A stretch of DNA of 64,000 nt, from positions 1 through 64,000 of the forward strand of contig NZ_JANAIE010000006.1 in NCBI RefSeq assembly GCF_029664245.1, given 5' to 3'. Each line of letters opens with the position of its first letter. Within the stretch, counting starts at the first letter, position 1. Position numbers and translations under genes: made by a program. This document shows, in pieces, positions 35,785-44,349 of this stretch. The DNA is from Profundicola chukchiensis. Lineage in GTDB: Bacteria > Bacteroidota > Bacteroidia > Flavobacteriales > Weeksellaceae. The notes beneath the pieces are model-generated. The model made no database searches. It saw nothing but the letters and a program-made list of their open reading frames with translations, and was not told the origin of the DNA.

Positions 35785-36546
35785 ATGAATAAGCTTGGGA
35801 TTATTGGATATGGTTGGTTGGGATCTAGAATTGCAGATTATCTATCAAGTCAATTTGAAATTTATACCACCACCACAAGTCCCGAAAAATTAGCTGATTT
35901 AAAATCCAAATCTATTCAAGTAGAGCTTGTTGAGTTCCCCGACGAAAATAAAGCTCATCAAATTACTGCTTGGGATGTGATTTCTAGCTTAGATGCAATT
36001 ATAATAACTATTCCATTTTCATCGCGACAATCTTGCGCTAGCTCGTTATTTAATAAAATTCAAAATATTTCAGCCTTTTTAGGAGATTATACGGGACAGC
36101 TTTTTATGATGAATTCCACTGGTGTTTATGATAAAGAGGAAAAAGTATATACCGAAGCCGATCAAGCAATTGATAAGGTAAGCAGCGAAAGATTATTTAA
36201 GACTAAATTCCCGCAAATCAATATTCTTAGATTAGCTGGTTTAATGGGGGATGACAGATTGTTGAAGAATTATAACGTATCTAATATAGAGGCTCCCGTA
36301 AACCATGTGCATTACCAAGATATTGCCCGTGTAGTTCAATTGATGATAGAGCTTGAGCAGCATGCTAAGCTTTATAATGTTGTTGCTCCTATACATCCTT
36401 CTAAACAAGATGTAATCAACGCTCAAAATAATGTAGTATATGATGCAGAAAAAGAGGCAAAAGGTAGAATTATTTCTTCAGTAAAATTAATCGAAGAGTT
36501 AGATTTTACTTTTAATTATCCTGACCCAAGGTATTTTCATATATAA
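35785..36546 (+). CDS. NAD(P)-binding protein, YeeZ-like epimerase fold
   Basis: This 253-residue protein has an N-terminal Rossmann motif GIIGYGWLGSRIA (4-16) and the segment VISSLDAIIITIPFSSR. A later MNSTGVYD motif resembles the Ser/Tyr region of extended SDR epimerases of the YeeZ group. The catalytic YxxxK is not evident, so catalysis is uncertain. It lies 20 bp after the membrane gene and may share the sigma-factor transcript. Confidence 0.7.
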   Translation: MNKLGIIGYGWLGSRIADYLSSQFEIYTTTTSPEKLADLKSKSIQVELVEFPDENKAHQITAWDVISSLDAIIITIPFSSRQSCASSLFNKIQNISAFLGDYTGQLFMMNSTGVYDKEEKVYTEADQAIDKVSSERLFKTKFPQINILRLAGLMGDDRLLKNYNVSNIEAPVNHVHYQDIARVVQLMIELEQHAKLYNVVAPIHPSKQDVINAQNNVVYDAEKEAKGRIISSVKLIEELDFTFNYPDPRYFHI

Positions 36547-37034
36547 AATAATTTTCTTTTAAAATCATTCCTTTTAGCATTTTCTGATTCAAATTTTGTC
36601 TTGTTTGAATCTTAAGTTTTCTCTTTTCTTACACTCAGTTAACTCGATAATTTTTATAAAATTATTGAAGTCAATTTGCAGAGTTAAATCCAGAAATAAA
36701 CATAATAAAATTAAAGTTTGACATTAATTTTTAGTGAATCTCCCTAAAATCTCATGATTTTGAGTTGTTTTAAATGGTTTCAAATGTTAAAGTTTTAAAT
36801 ATTTCTTACTTTTTAAAAACTTGATATTCATCGACTCTTTTTTGGACAAAATTCACGCTTTCATTGATTATCAGGTTTATGTGTATTCTCTACACATTTT
36901 TTAATTTTATTGAATTATTCTTATTAAATACTATTTATGAATATCAAAAGTTTTGATTTCTTTTAAAATCATTGAATTTTAAGTAATTTATTTATATATA
37001 TTTGTCAGCATTAATAAATTAAATTTTTTAATGT
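36547..37034. other. 488-bp intergenic region: terminator-like hairpin and promoter only
   Basis: The stretch is very AT-rich with no plausible coding frame. It holds an inverted repeat GATTCAAA/TTTGAATC (36586-36593 and 36604-36611, 10-nt loop) followed by a T-rich run, probably ending the upstream transcript. It also holds the promoter of the metalloprotease near its right end. The middle (about 36620-36965) shows several T- and A-rich tracts and nothing I can name. Confidence 0.55.
36972..37004 (+). promoter_or_regulatory. Promoter of the secreted metalloprotease
   Basis: TTG (36972-36974) and TATATTTG (36997-37004) are 22 nt apart, within the range for Bacteroidota promoters. The expected start near 37009 leaves about 26 nt before the ATG at 37035. 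Confidence 0.6.
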
Positions 37035-38975
37035 ATGACAAAGTATTACTTTATTTTGCTTGCCTTTATTGGTTTGGCAAGTATGCAATCTCAAGAACTG
37101 TTGCGACCCGTAGAGTTGGTCCATAGTGCTGTTAAAGAAACAGACCCAGTTAAGGTTAAATTATTTAAGAAAGCTGAAAAGCAAACATCAGAGCTAAAAG
37201 GAGTCTTAACCGACTTTATGGAAGTTGCTTATGATATGGATGGTAAAAAGCAGATCAAAGAAATTCAACCTGAATTTATAGAGGTTGACGTTCCGCTTTC
37301 TCCAAGTGAAACAATATCTCTGCAATTAGTTAAAGTTGACATTTACGATGGGAGTAGACAAGTACAAGTTTTCCCAGAAAACAAAATGGTAGATGTTGAA
37401 GTTGGTGTGCACTATAGGGGTATTGTTAAAGGAAAGCCGGAAACCATTGCAGCTTTATCTGTTTTTGAAGATGAGTTAATTGGACTTGCTTCTGGAATCT
37501 ATGGTTCTAACGTTGTAATAGGAAAACTAGAAGGAAGAACTAATCATGTGATTTACATTGATCAACAGATTGCTAAGCATCAAAAATTTGAATGTGCAGT
37601 TCCTGATGACAATGTTGCTTATTCAGACGAAGATTTAAAAATTAGTACAGATACAGAAAGTAGAGCAACTTCTAATTGCGTTAGATTCTATATCGAAACA
37701 AATTATGATATCTACCGAAATAAAGGAAGCGAAAGCGCTGTATCAAATTTTGCTACGGCTGTTTTAAACCAAGTGATGACTTTATATGCTAATGATAACA
37801 TTAGTACTAAGTTAATGCCATTAGGAATTTGGACACAACCTTCTCCTTATACAGCTTCTGGAACATTAGATTTAATGAGACAATTCCAGAATTATAGAAC
37901 TAACTGGAATGGTGATTTAGCACAGCTTTTAGGATTTTCTGGAGGTGGTGGAATTGCCAATGGATTTAATGGAATTTGTAATCCAAACAGATGGGAAAGT
38001 ATGTCTTACTCTGGAATTAATGCTTACTATAATATCGTTCCAACTTATAGCTGGACTGTACAGGTGATTGCTCACGAGTATGGTCACATAATGGGTTCTC
38101 GTCACACACACGCTTGTGTATGGAACGGAAATGGAACGGCTATCGATAGTTGTTCTGGCTTTACAGAAGGAAATTGTTATTTACCAGGAGTTCCTTCAGG
38201 TGGTGGAACAATCATGAGTTATTGTCACCAAACAAGTGCTGGAATGAACCTAAGTTTAGGTTTTGGTGTACAACCAGGAAATGTTCTTAGAAATAGAGTC
38301 AATAATGGTTCTTGCTTAAGTAGTTGTGGTGGTGTAGAACCTGATCCAGACCCAGATCCAGTGCCTTCATGTATTGATACTTCAGTTGTTTTCAAAACTG
38401 ATAATTATCCAGGAGAAACATCTTTTAATTTAAAGAATGACAGAGGCGAAATTGTAGCTTATGGTTATAATATTCAATGGTCAAATTATAGATACACAGT
38501 TAGTCAGTGTTTGCCTCCAGGATGCTATACACTTACTTTCTATGATACTTATGGAGATGGATTCTGCTGTAGTTATGGAAATGGATATATGCAGTTTTAT
38601 GAAGGAAACACCATAAGATATAATAGATGGGCGAATTTCGGAAGAAGTATCTCTACTAGAATTTGTATAGATAATACTTCTAAGTCAGTTCAAGATATTG
38701 AATATAAAGATGAGATTCCTCCATTTACTACAGAATTTGCAGCGATTTCACCATTTAGTGAGTCTTTAGTTATAAAATTTGAAGAGACTAAAGAGGTTGT
38801 AAATGTTAAAAACATGAAGGTTTATGACTTGAAAGGAAACGAAGTTTATTCTCAAGACAATGTTTCATCTAAAGACTTGATTTCTATTAATTCATCTAAA
38901 TGGATGCCAGGTGTTTATATTGTAAATATGAATAATGATGGTCAACAAAAGTCTATCAAAGTGATTAAAAAATAA
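37035..38975 (+). CDS. Secreted metzincin metalloprotease with T9SS sorting domain
   Basis: This is a 646-residue secreted protease. A signal peptide ends near MQSQ (residue 17) and a pro-region runs to about 210. The catalytic domain holds the metzincin zinc motif HEYGHIMGSRH (His347, Glu348, His351, His357) and the Met-turn GGTIMSYCH, as in reprolysin/ADAM-like enzymes. A Cys-rich domain with YDTYGDGFCCSYGNGY and a Pro/Asp linker (DPDPDPVP) follows. The C-terminus (KVYDLKGNEVYSQ ... KSIKVIKK) is a T9SS type A sorting domain. It is likely released or surface-anchored to digest external protein. It is monocistronic with its own promoter and terminator. Confidence 0.9.
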   Translation: MTKYYFILLAFIGLASMQSQELLRPVELVHSAVKETDPVKVKLFKKAEKQTSELKGVLTDFMEVAYDMDGKKQIKEIQPEFIEVDVPLSPSETISLQLVKVDIYDGSRQVQVFPENKMVDVEVGVHYRGIVKGKPETIAALSVFEDELIGLASGIYGSNVVIGKLEGRTNHVIYIDQQIAKHQKFECAVPDDNVAYSDEDLKISTDTESRATSNCVRFYIETNYDIYRNKGSESAVSNFATAVLNQVMTLYANDNISTKLMPLGIWTQPSPYTASGTLDLMRQFQNYRTNWNGDLAQLLGFSGGGGIANGFNGICNPNRWESMSYSGINAYYNIVPTYSWTVQVIAHEYGHIMGSRHTHACVWNGNGTAIDSCSGFTEGNCYLPGVPSGGGTIMSYCHQTSAGMNLSLGFGVQPGNVLRNRVNNGSCLSSCGGVEPDPDPDPVPSCIDTSVVFKTDNYPGETSFNLKNDRGEIVAYGYNIQWSNYRYTVSQCLPPGCYTLTFYDTYGDGFCCSYGNGYMQFYEGNTIRYNRWANFGRSISTRICIDNTSKSVQDIEYKDEIPPFTTEFAAISPFSESLVIKFEETKEVVNVKNMKVYDLKGNEVYSQDNVSSKDLISINSSKWMPGVYIVNMNNDGQQKSIKVIKK

Positions 38976-39003
38976 AGTGTTTTTAAATTAAGTATTAAAA
39001 GGA

Positions 39004-39045
39004 AAAATCCTCATGGAATTAAGTTTCTATGAGGATTTTGTTTTT
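39004..39045. terminator. Bidirectional terminator between convergent genes
   Basis: Stem AAAATCCTCAT (39004-39014) pairs with ATGAGGATTTT (39029-39039), followed by G and a T-run. A-richness on the left side lets it serve the minus-strand gene at 39077 too. Confidence 0.88.
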
Positions 39046-39076
39046 TAAGCACTTCAGGTTTTTTTAGTAAAATTCT

Positions 39077-39811
39077 TTATTGATTTTTCTTTGTTCCAAG
39101 GGAAATCTTGAAAATATCGTATCCTATTCCCATTCCGAACCAAAGGTTTCCATTGGATTCCCATCGATATTCACTTTGATTGTTTATGTGATCAACACCC
39201 ACGTACATTCCTGCATTAACTCTATGGTACTCTAACATGATACCGGTGAAAAAATTAAGCGAAGAAATTGTTTGCGCTTTATCATCACTGATTCCTGACG
39301 CATTACTAGAATTTAAATTTACATTGCCTATACCAGATCCAATTTGCACATTTAGTTTAGCCCTATAAACTCTAATTAGACTCCAATTTAATGTAGTGCT
39401 TAAGTTAAAGTTTGTGTCAAAGGTAAAATCACCTTGTGGTCGAGCTTTGAATGGTAATGTCAAAATTCCTATAGAAAGCTTATCATCGTGTTTATACTCT
39501 TCATGACTTTCATTAAACTCTTTTCTAGCGACTGTGTAAATCTTGTCATTGTAATGAACTTGTTTAGTAGAGTCATTTTTAAAATGTAATGCTTTTAGGT
39601 AAATTTTGGTACTATCAACCTTATTAATATTATACAATAAATAAGGCTCTAAATATTGAACTGAATCCTTATTTTCTCCGATAATATTATCAAAGCTTTT
39701 GACTTTTAAGTGAGAGATTAACCTAACTGTTTCTCCTACTTTCTGTGCCGATGAATAATTGGAAATTAAGATAATACTAAGTAAATAAAATAGATTTTTA
39801 AACTTTTTCAT
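39077..39811 (-). CDS. Secreted/outer-membrane protein of unknown function
   Basis: This 244-residue product has a clear signal peptide (cleavage near SSAQ, residue 22). The second half has alternating hydrophobic/polar strands ending in GYDIFKISLG, suggesting a small beta-barrel or beta-sandwich. I do not recognise a family, and no T9SS sorting signal is seen. It stands alone between two long AT-rich gaps, facing the metalloprotease. Confidence 0.6.
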   Translation of the reverse strand: MKKFKNLFYLLSIILISNYSSAQKVGETVRLISHLKVKSFDNIIGENKDSVQYLEPYLLYNINKVDSTKIYLKALHFKNDSTKQVHYNDKIYTVARKEFNESHEEYKHDDKLSIGILTLPFKARPQGDFTFDTNFNLSTTLNWSLIRVYRAKLNVQIGSGIGNVNLNSSNASGISDDKAQTISSLNFFTGIMLEYHRVNAGMYVGVDHINNQSEYRWESNGNLWFGMGIGYDIFKISLGTKKNQ

Positions 39812-40152
39812 AATAATTGAATTTTGTTTAATAAATCTATGATAAATTTAACTTAAATTAATTATAATTTAATTAAAATAACATATAATTACTAATTTTG
39901 TTTTTAATGGTTTGTTTTAGGATAGAATAAATAATTTAAAGCATTGAATATTTAAAATAAACTTATTTTAAATTATTAAGTTTAACTTCTTATGAATTAT
40001 GTAGATGATAAGCGTCAATTAACTATAATATTTAATGAATCTTTGATAAAATTGAATTGTATGTAAGTTAAATAGGTTAAAAGCCTTAAATGCATATAGT
40101 TTTACATATAAGGCTTTACTGTTATTAATAAACTTTTATTCTTATAGAATAA
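39812..40152. other. 341-bp AT-rich intergenic region with palindrome and terminator
   Basis: No coding frame is credible. It contains a perfect AT-only inverted repeat with 11-bp arms (39950-39960 and 39963-39973, 2-nt spacer). A terminator-like stem AAAGCCTTA/TAAGGCTTT (40080-40088 and 40109-40117) would end the minus-strand metal-uptake operon. No convincing -7 box for the gene at 39811 is seen. Confidence 0.55.
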
Positions 40153-40767
40153 TTATTCCACTACAATAGGAAAAAGTGCCATCATATCGGTAGCGCCACC
40201 AACGGAACTTCCAAAGTTGTTATTGGCTTGATCATTTACCTCAGTAGGTTGATGTTTTAACTCAATCTGAAGGTTTCCTGTACTGCTAGCTAAAGCTGTG
40301 ATTCTAGTTTTAACGCCAATTTTGGTACCATCATTTCGTGTAGATTCAGCATCGTCGGTTCTTTCAAAATCAATATTTAAAGAATTTGATTTAGCGTACA
40401 AAAAGAAATGTTCCTCTACAGCTTCAAGTGTTTCATGCAGAATATTATGCTCATCTCCTTCATGGTCCTCGTGGTCGTCATGCTCTTCCTGGTCTTCGTT
40501 ATGTTCATGGTTGTCTTGACCATTCAATGCAATAATCTCGAAATTGTAGATTTTTCCGCTAGTTAAATAGATAGTTTCACCTAAATTATTCCCTGCAATG
40601 AATTCGTATTGAACTGGATTTTCTCCATTTAGGTCGGTTCTTTCAATCACAAGCTCGTGAATTCCCTCGTGATCATGGATATGTTCGGGAATGTCATCAT
40701 TGCTACAAGATGTAAATAAAAATGTAATTAATAATATGCTAAGTATGTTGTATGGTATTGATTTCAT
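40153..40767 (-). CDS. His/Asp/Glu-rich lipoprotein, probable metal binder
   Basis: This 204-residue lipoprotein (signal ending at Cys21, FLFTSCSND) has an early cluster PEHIHDHEGIH and a central run very rich in His, Asp and Glu (residues about 85-110, such as HDDHEDHEGDEH). Both are suited to binding zinc or a similar cation. It lies 12 bp after the TonB-dependent receptor and is certainly co-transcribed. A role as a surface metal collector for that receptor is the simplest inference; the metal is not determined. Confidence 0.75.
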   Translation of the reverse strand: MKSIPYNILSILLITFLFTSCSNDDIPEHIHDHEGIHELVIERTDLNGENPVQYEFIAGNNLGETIYLTSGKIYNFEIIALNGQDNHEHNEDQEEHDDHEDHEGDEHNILHETLEAVEEHFFLYAKSNSLNIDFERTDDAESTRNDGTKIGVKTRITALASSTGNLQIELKHQPTEVNDQANNNFGSSVGGATDMMALFPIVVE

Positions 40768-40779
40768 GATATTAAAGTC

Positions 40780-43188
40780 TTAAAAATTGTAAATAAATTG
40801 TAATTGAAACTGTCTTCCCATCTCATCTGCGTAGTATCTAAAACGATTTAAATAATTACGATAAGATGTATTGGAAATGTTGTTGATTTTTCCATTGATT
40901 TGCAATGGATGATTAAAAAGGTTAATCGAAACTCCGGCTTTTAGGCTCATTAAGAAATAGGAAGAAGGCGGTGTGCTGATATCAACCAACTTGCTCACTT
41001 GTTCGCCATTTTCTAAAATATTGATGGTGAAATTATAATCTGCAAAGCGATTTTGCTCTGCTACCCATTGTGAACTAAATGAAATATAAGGTTCAAGCTT
41101 GCTATTCCATGCATAGCTTAATTCTTGACTCCATTCAAAAGGCGGCATCTGAATCAATGCTAAATTATTGGTTTTATCATTCGCATAAACATAAGAAAGC
41201 TGATGACTCCACGATAAAGCTTGATTAATATCTAAATCGATATCCAAATCAATCCCCGAAATTTCGGCATCTATTTGTTTGAACTTCCACACAGGAAACG
41301 CTCCACGAATGGTGTATTCAGCACCTGAAGGAATTTGATAAATATAATCTTGAATGTAATTATGATATGCTAAAACGTTTAAGTTAAGCCCATTTAAAAA
41401 CGCTACATTTTGAATATAATTAAGAGTAATTTTATGCGCCTTTTCTGGGTTTAAACTTACATCTCCTAGTTCAATAGAAACAGCCGAATGATGTAATCCT
41501 TCACTAAACAATTCTGCCGGATTAGGCGGGCGATTGGCATAGGCATAATTCATAGATATCTCACTGTCATTGTTGGGAGCAAAGCTAGCACCCAAGCTTG
41601 CTGAAATATTGTGATAATCTAGCTTAAAGTGAGTTAACCATTCATTCCCAAAATCTCCTATGATGTTATTTGCATATAATTCATTGTAGTTCATGGAATT
41701 CCAATAACGTTTAAAATAATACTTTTTGGTATCCATATGCATAAAATCATATCTCAAACCTGTATTAAATTTCCACTGAAAATTAGGACGAAAATTCGCC
41801 GAAACAAAAGCACCGGTTTTCCATTTATTAAAATCAGGAATTAAGCGCTTATTCTGAGTTTTAGGATCAGAATAATTATGCTGAAAATTAAAATCTACGC
41901 CCGTCTCAAGATTAAAATGATCTAAATTATCAATCGATAAATAGGCCTCCACTGAATGTGTACTCAACTCAACGTCCATGGATGGAATATCTGTTACTTC
42001 GCCAATCCTAACATCATATTCTTGACGTTTATTAAATTGAAAAGAATATTGTGTTTCTAATTTTCCGAAATTCTGAAACCTCTTCTCATATTTTAATTTA
42101 GCCAAGTGATGTTGAACATTTTGAAAAGGTTTATCAATTCTATAAGTAAAATCGTCTTTTACAGTAGGTTCGGTTGCATTTATTGCGTCGGCTAAATCAC
42201 TTAAATTCCCTAAGTGAGAAGCCTTCATAATGCCTAAATCTGTATCAAAATAGCTATAAGATAAACTTATCTTACGTTTAAAATCGCCATAAGTTAATTC
42301 TGTAACAAAGGCTTTTTGCTCACTGCCACTATTGCTCAAATAGTAATCAGGAGCTTTAAAATCTCCATGCTTTTTATAAGAAGCTTGAGCTTGAAATGCC
42401 CAATGAGAGTTAAAACCTTTTTGAATAGCTGCATTCAGATTTCCTCCTCTACCATTAGAAATCCCCGTCATAGAAACGACTCCTTTTAGCGTATCTCTTT
42501 TAGGTAGCTTTGGAAGTTCGGTGATAACAATACCACCAATCGCGTCACCTCCGTAGCGTAGGGCAGAAGCTCCCTTCAAGATTCGAATGTCTTCAAAGGC
42601 ATTTAAATCTATATTGGGCGCATGTTCGGCACCCCATTCCATATCTTCTTGTCGCACTCCCTGGTTCATCATGATAATTCTGCTACTATGCATACCATGA
42701 ATCATAGGTTTTATAATGTTGTTTCCTGTTTCTAATCCCGAAACTCCACTTACTGATTTAAGTAAATATCCAATCGTTTCTACGCTATTCTTATTGATTT
42801 CTTCTTGGTGAATATGCGTTTCAGATTGAGTATCAACGGCTCGTTTTTGAAATCCTTTAGCTTCAATACTTTCTAGTTGAATGATATGATGTTCTAAGAA
42901 CCAAGATACAGTTTCATTTTGGTTTAAGGTAAGCATCTCTTGTAAGGGTTCGCATTCTTCGTGTGTAACCAATACTTCATAATCACCTTGACATAAATTC
43001 TCAAAGGAGAAATATCCATTCTCGTCGGTGAGTTGATTTAAATTTAAAGCTGGAATACTAACTAATGCTTCGTCTAAAGTTTGATTATCGTGAAAGTCGA
43101 TGATATGACCTTCAAACTTTAAGTCACAATTTTGTGCATTCACCAATGCTATGGCACTCATAGCCAAGCAGGTTAAATATATTTTCAT
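40780..43188 (-). CDS. TonB-dependent receptor, probable metal uptake
   Basis: This is an 802-residue outer-membrane receptor. It has a signal peptide (to about 19), a carboxypeptidase-regulatory-like beta domain (about 22-95), a plug domain (about 118-225, with RILKGASALRYGGDAIGGIV) and a 22-strand barrel ending in RQFQLQFIYNF. The plug pattern and the downstream His-rich lipoprotein resemble Bacteroidota receptors linked to zinc or copper. It is not a SusC type (no SusD partner). A palindrome and a near-consensus -7 box lie upstream. Confidence 0.88.
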   Translation of the reverse strand: MKIYLTCLAMSAIALVNAQNCDLKFEGHIIDFHDNQTLDEALVSIPALNLNQLTDENGYFSFENLCQGDYEVLVTHEECEPLQEMLTLNQNETVSWFLEHHIIQLESIEAKGFQKRAVDTQSETHIHQEEINKNSVETIGYLLKSVSGVSGLETGNNIIKPMIHGMHSSRIIMMNQGVRQEDMEWGAEHAPNIDLNAFEDIRILKGASALRYGGDAIGGIVITELPKLPKRDTLKGVVSMTGISNGRGGNLNAAIQKGFNSHWAFQAQASYKKHGDFKAPDYYLSNSGSEQKAFVTELTYGDFKRKISLSYSYFDTDLGIMKASHLGNLSDLADAINATEPTVKDDFTYRIDKPFQNVQHHLAKLKYEKRFQNFGKLETQYSFQFNKRQEYDVRIGEVTDIPSMDVELSTHSVEAYLSIDNLDHFNLETGVDFNFQHNYSDPKTQNKRLIPDFNKWKTGAFVSANFRPNFQWKFNTGLRYDFMHMDTKKYYFKRYWNSMNYNELYANNIIGDFGNEWLTHFKLDYHNISASLGASFAPNNDSEISMNYAYANRPPNPAELFSEGLHHSAVSIELGDVSLNPEKAHKITLNYIQNVAFLNGLNLNVLAYHNYIQDYIYQIPSGAEYTIRGAFPVWKFKQIDAEISGIDLDIDLDINQALSWSHQLSYVYANDKTNNLALIQMPPFEWSQELSYAWNSKLEPYISFSSQWVAEQNRFADYNFTINILENGEQVSKLVDISTPPSSYFLMSLKAGVSINLFNHPLQINGKINNISNTSYRNYLNRFRYYADEMGRQFQLQFIYNF

Positions 43189-43263
43189 TAAATTATTTTT
43201 GAATTGTAAATGTCAGACTATTAGAGGTTTAATGCCTGTTGAATTAATGATATAAGTTGAATT

Positions 43264-43290
43264 CAAAGATGAATATAGCGAATGGCTATA
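43264..43290 (-). promoter_or_regulatory. Possible promoter and operator of the TonB receptor operon
   Basis: CATCTTTG (43271-43264, minus strand) differs from the -7 consensus by one base. Just upstream lies the inverted repeat TATAGC-GAATG-GCTATA (43274-43290), placed between -7 and -33 where a repressor would block polymerase. It has no T-run, so it is not a good terminator for the upstream small gene. Confidence 0.4.
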
Positions 43291-43304
43291 AGCATTGAAT
43301 TAAC

Positions 43305-43631
43305 TTAAGAAATTTGATATGTACAATTCAAATAAGGTGGTGCCCTAAGATTAAAGTGAAAGGCTAAATAAGATGAAACTAATTTATTCTTAGTTTCAAT
43401 TATCTCTCTAGAAATATATTCTTCGCCTAAGGAATTAGAAAGTTCAACCGATTCTGGGTTTAAGAAATTACCTTGCCCAAAACTCAGAAGATTGATGTAA
43501 GTACAATCATCTAAAGCATTTTTAGTCGACTCTTGATGATCTAAACTATGTGCATAGAAGTGTACCGGAGTGATACTCAAAAAGTAAAACCCGATAAAAA
43601 CACTCAGTAAGATTGTTTTTAAAAATTGCAC
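43305..43631 (-). CDS. Small secreted protein of the metal-uptake group
   Basis: This 108-residue product, started by GTG, has one hydrophobic N-terminal segment (about 6-24). It then has a short His-containing part (HFYAHSLDHQ) with a single Cys, and a C-terminal LRAPPYL motif. Short proteins with a His-rich middle and an LR-x-PP ending are commonly found beside metal-linked TonB receptors in flavobacteria, which fits its place upstream of the receptor. Function is unknown. A TAATTTTA box ends 4 nt before the GTG. Confidence 0.55.
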   Translation of the reverse strand: MQFLKTILLSVFIGFYFLSITPVHFYAHSLDHQESTKNALDDCTYINLLSFGQGNFLNPESVELSNSLGEEYISREIIETKNKLVSSYLAFHFNLRAPPYLNCTYQIS

Positions 43632-43650
43632 GCCGTAAAATTAGAAAATC

Positions 43651-44349
43651 TTACTTAGTAGAAAACTTATTTCTATAATTTTCGAAATTATTTAACAGCT
43701 CCTTTTCTTTGGATTTAGGCATTCTCCTATAAACTTCTCCTTTTTCCTCTAAGGCTGGAAATTCAGATTTTTCTTTTATCAATTCAATGGCTTGTAAGAG
43801 CATATCAATCTCTAAACGATATTGTCTGTAAGCTAGCGAATGAAAAGTGTCGTTATCATAAATAGGAACCAATTTACGATCGATCATAAAACCTGCATCG
43901 GCTTGTTCATTTACAAAGTGAGATGTGACACCAATAGGTTTATCATTAAAAATAGCCCATTTTAGAGCATCTAAACCACGAACTTCTGGCAAATAAGCCG
44001 GGTGTGAGTTGATCAATTTATGATTCAAAACCAATTCTGCCGGTAGAATTCCTGCGCCTGCAATTAAGATTGCGTCGGGTTTGGATTCATTAAATATTTC
44101 AAACAAGTCAGTAACTTCAACTTTCTGAAATTGATAATTAAAGTTAGCAGCTAATTGCTCTGGGTAAATATCGTGACAATCACTCGGACGATGAGAATAA
44201 ATCGGTTTAAAAGGGTTTTCTCTTTTTACAAATGGCAAAGCATAAAGCTTCACATCCTGATATCCTTTGGCTTTTAATCCGAAAACTACATCTTGTGTTT
44301 TTCTGTGGGGATGGTCATAAGTAATGACCGCAATTTTATCCTTATTCAT
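43651..44349 (-). CDS. Formyltransferase-fold protein
   Basis: This 232-residue protein has the N10-formyltetrahydrofolate-dependent formyltransferase fold. It has LINSHPAYLPEVRGLDALKWAI with Asn and His of the active site, then GVTSHFVNEQADAGFMI with the essential Asp. It is shorter than Met-tRNA formyltransferase (about 315) and lacks its C-terminal domain, so it is not fmt; a sugar-amine or purine-type acceptor is possible. Its start overlaps the GH13 gene stop by one base (TAATG). Confidence 0.72.
   Translation of the reverse strand: MNKDKIAVITYDHPHRKTQDVVFGLKAKGYQDVKLYALPFVKRENPFKPIYSHRPSDCHDIYPEQLAANFNYQFQKVEVTDLFEIFNESKPDAILIAGAGILPAELVLNHKLINSHPAYLPEVRGLDALKWAIFNDKPIGVTSHFVNEQADAGFMIDRKLVPIYDNDTFHSLAYRQYRLEIDMLLQAIELIKEKSEFPALEEKGEVYRRMPKSKEKELLNNFENYRNKFSTK

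Noticed and set aside
36620-36965. Possible small RNA or ORF in the AT-rich gap before the metalloprotease
   Set aside because: No promoter-hairpin pair, no conserved block of the small-RNA family and no credible reading frame were found.
40171-40178. Other GTGCCA/TGGCAC words in the window (for example near 16603, 34237 and 40177) as sigma-54 promoters
   Set aside because: None has TTGC at the required 5-nt spacing, and they lie inside genes.
40298-40519. Ser/Cys/Trp-rich plus-strand frame in the His-rich lipoprotein gene
   Set aside because: It is the antisense reading of the Asp/His/Glu codon run and carries no independent support.
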